Shown here piece after piece: positions 6,206-7,507 of a stretch of DNA of 7,507 nt. This DNA comes from Alkalibacter sp964582705. GTDB lineage: Bacteria > Bacillota > Clostridia > Eubacteriales > Alkalibacteraceae. Both the position numbers and the translations under genes were made by a program. The notes below the pieces were generated by a model. That model saw nothing but the letters and a program-made list of their open reading frames with translations, had not been told where the DNA came from and searched no databases. Position 1 is the stretch's first letter; each line of letters begins with the position of its first letter. The DNA lies in the NCBI GenBank assembly GCA_964582705.1, contig CAZOTE010000087.1, forward strand, positions 1 through 7,507, in the 5' to 3' direction.

Positions 6206-6234
6206 AAAAAAACCTTCAGAAAATCAGCTTAAAG
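6206..6234 (-). promoter_or_regulatory. Possible attenuator-like hairpin and U-run overlapping the leader ORF
   Basis: On the minus strand CTTTA (6234-6230) can pair with TGAAG (6218-6214), including one G-U pair, around an 11-nt loop. After a single G it is followed by seven Ts (6212-6206). The 3' arm contains the TGA stop of the leader ORF, so a ribosome finishing the leader would keep the stem open. The stem is only five pairs and AU-rich, so this would be at best a weak terminator. Confidence 0.2.
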
Positions 6235-6245
6235 TGTTTGAACAT
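6216..6245 (-). CDS. Possible nine-residue leader peptide upstream of the SGNH hydrolase
   Basis: The minus strand carries ATG at 6245-6243 and TGA at 6218-6216, encoding MFKHFKLIF. Its start is preceded by an excellent GGAGGTGG site (6249-6256) six bases from the ATG, stronger than that of the hydrolase itself, which begins 31 bp after the TGA. So strong a ribosome site with so short a frame suggests a translated leader acting on the downstream gene. Nine codons cannot be tested by coding statistics, and no run of one amino acid points to a specific attenuator. It could also be a chance match or a remnant. Confidence 0.35.
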   Translation of the reverse strand: MFKHFKLIF

Positions 6246-6325
6246 TTACCACCTCCACTCTAACCTATATTCTCATAAGGTTTCCCTGCAGATTTTTAAT
6301 TGAGTTATGAATTTACCGGTGCTGA

Positions 6326-6363
6326 GACATGTTGATGTTTTAAAACCTCATGACAACATGGTC
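6326..6363. repeat. Inverted repeat in the aldo/keto reductase-hydrolase gap
   Basis: The 267-bp gap between the reductase stop and the leader ORF holds this inverted repeat: perfect 7-bp arms CATGTTG (6328-6334) and CAACATG (6354-6360), extendable by GA/TC with a one-base bulge, around the inner 10-bp palindrome GTTTTAAAAC (6337-6346). It has no adjacent U-run on the minus strand; on the plus strand TTTTTT comes ten bases later (6371-6376). Smaller dyads lie at TATACCCTGTATA (around 6430-6442) and ACAAACAATATTTGT (around 6450-6464). It may be a structured leader, an operator or part of termination for the reductase; I cannot decide. No convincing promoter for the hydrolase was found here. 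Confidence 0.35.
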
Positions 6364-6512
6364 CGAATAATTTTTTAGATGCGCAGTTGATTTATGTGAT
6401 TTTACCCTTAGATATCAGTTGACTAACTTATACCCTGTATAGATATTCACAAACAATATTTGTCTTTAGTATTCAATTATCTGCACCTTAAAATTTCTAT
6501 TATTGGATCCAT

Positions 6513-7507
6513 TTACACCTCAAACGCCTTCGCCACATCTTTCAAACTTTTCATAATTTCTATATGCTGTGGACAGCTCTTTTCACATTTTCCACATTCG
6601 ATGCAATCAGAGGCTTTGCCAAACTTCTTAGTGTAATTTCCATAATAGACCTTTAAAATATTAAACCCTTTGTCTTTAAATCGTTCCTTCGCATTGTACA
6701 GTGAAAAATAGTTTGGTATGGGGATGTTCATCGGACAATCATCCACGCAATAATTGCATGCTGTGCAGGGTACCGTTATCGATTCGTTGATTATCTTAAC
6801 AGCTTTGTCGATAATATCGAGCTCTTCTTTGAAAAGAGGTTTAAATTCCTTCATATAGCCTGTATTATCCAACAGCTGTTCCATTGAAGACATCCCGCTT
6901 AAAACGGTAATGACATTATCAAGACTTGCTGCATATCTTACAGCCCAGGATGCAACGCTCATTTCCATATCATATTTTTTATACAGCTTTTCCACCTCTT
7001 CAGGCACCTGTGCCAATATTCCACCTTTTACAGGTTCCATGATTATCACAGGTTTATTGTGCTTCATAGCGACCTCGTAGCATTTTCGAGATTGAATGCT
7101 TTCATTTTCCCAGTCAATATAATTGATCTGCAATTGTACGAAGTCCACTTCCGGGTTCTCGGTCAAAATTTCATCAAGCAAATCTGCTCTGTCGTGAAAG
7201 GAAAAGCCTATTTTCTTTGCTTTGCCTTCCGCTTTTTTATTTTGAACAAATGAAAAAGCATCAAATTTCTTAGCTAATTCATAATGACCTACGCCTAAGT
7301 TATGTATCATATAATAGTCAAAATAATCTAGACCTGTTTTTTCGAGTTGTTCGTTAAATACCTTCTCCAAATCTTCTTGCTCTTTAATAAGCATAATCGG
7401 GAGCTTATCTGCAACTGTATAAGCTTCTCTCGGGTGGCGCTTTACCAGTGACTCTCTTAATGCAATCTCGCTTTTAAAGTTATGGTACATGTAAGCAGTA
7501 TCGAAGT
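6513..7507 (-). CDS. Aldo/keto reductase with C-terminal two-[4Fe-4S] ferredoxin domain, 5' truncated
   Basis: NAD(P)-dependent oxidoreductase fused to an iron-sulfur domain. The frame stays open past the first ATG (7490) to the right edge, adding FDTAY. This completes the family motif FDTAYMY, so the ATG at 7490 is internal and the gene runs off the window, lacking roughly 50 N-terminal residues. Counting from that Met, the AKR catalytic tetrad is visible: Asp of FDTAY just upstream, Tyr 2, Lys 29 in ADKLP and His 63 in YMIHNLG. The barrel ends near residue 205. The tail holds two CxxCxxCxxxCP ferredoxin motifs, C242/C245/C248/C252 and C296/C299/C302/C306, each expected to bind a [4Fe-4S] cluster. 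Such AKR-ferredoxin proteins are common in anaerobes; the carbonyl substrate cannot be deduced. No good terminator was found after the stop. Confidence 0.93.
   Translation of the reverse strand, partial: FDTAYMYHNFKSEIALRESLVKRHPREAYTVADKLPIMLIKEQEDLEKVFNEQLEKTGLDYFDYYMIHNLGVGHYELAKKFDAFSFVQNKKAEGKAKKIGFSFHDRADLLDEILTENPEVDFVQLQINYIDWENESIQSRKCYEVAMKHNKPVIIMEPVKGGILAQVPEEVEKLYKKYDMEMSVASWAVRYAASLDNVITVLSGMSSMEQLLDNTGYMKEFKPLFKEELDIIDKAVKIINESITVPCTACNYCVDDCPMNIPIPNYFSLYNAKERFKDKGFNILKVYYGNYTKKFGKASDCIECGKCEKSCPQHIEIMKSLKDVAKAFEV

Noticed and set aside
6419..6447. Plus-strand promoter-like TTGACT with a GATATT 17 bp downstream
   Set aside because: There is no plus-strand gene or RNA downstream, only the antisense of the reductase, and the -10 is weak.
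7059..7253. 64-codon open frame antisense to the aldo/keto reductase
   Set aside because: It has no ribosome site and lies opposite a well-conserved enzyme.
7488..7490. ATG at 7490 as the true start of the aldo/keto reductase
   Set aside because: The frame continues upstream to the window edge and reads FDTAY, completing the FDTAYMY motif; an ATG start here would remove the catalytic aspartate.
1..7507. Mobile element, CRISPR array or prophage
   Set aside because: No transposase, integrase, spaced direct repeats or phage genes were seen; all main genes are ordinary chromosomal families.

Overview
The window looks like chromosomal DNA from an AT-rich, probably anaerobic Firmicute of the clostridial type. 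The evidence is AT-rich intergenic DNA, strong purine-rich Shine-Dalgarno sites ahead of almost every gene, TTG/GTG-tolerant starts, an ECF sigma factor paired with a DUF4179-type anti-sigma protein, a galactitol-type PTS permease, and an aldo/keto reductase carrying a two-cluster ferredoxin tail. No tRNA, rRNA, IS element, CRISPR array or phage gene was seen.

Layout. (1) 1-547, minus: N-terminal part of a PTS galactitol-family EIIC permease, running off the left edge. It sits behind a very good sigma-A promoter (638-666) with several short dyads around the -10 and start point. (2) 783-2264, plus: a TetR-family regulator followed after 6 bp by an eight-helix membrane protein of unknown function. 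They probably form a two-gene operon, with a dyad at 736-750 as candidate autoregulatory operator. (3) 2314-3135, minus: a six-helix voltage-gated-type potassium channel with a C-terminal zinc ribbon. It converges on the TetR operon across a perfect 20-bp palindrome that serves as terminator. (4) 5108-3293, minus: an ECF sigma factor and its overlapping membrane anti-sigma protein, with a candidate self-recognised ECF promoter at 5129-5157. (5) 6184-5252, minus: a secreted SGNH/GDSL hydrolase with a strong terminator (5161-5218), preceded by a possible nine-codon leader ORF. (6) 7507-6513, minus: an aldo/keto reductase with two C-terminal [4Fe-4S] motifs, running off the right edge.

Functionally this is a set of small independent units: sugar uptake, a one-component regulator with a membrane target, an ion channel, an envelope-stress-type sigma/anti-sigma pair, a secreted esterase-like enzyme and an iron-sulfur oxidoreductase. 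The sigma/anti-sigma pair and the TetR/membrane-protein pair are the clearest two-gene modules. I found no strong evidence for a wholly new multi-gene system. The observations most worth following are the leader ORF upstream of the hydrolase, the sigma operon's compact ECF promoter and zinc-finger-free anti-sigma protein, the dyad cluster at the PTS promoter, the unknown membrane partner of the TetR regulator, and the zinc-ribbon tail on the channel.
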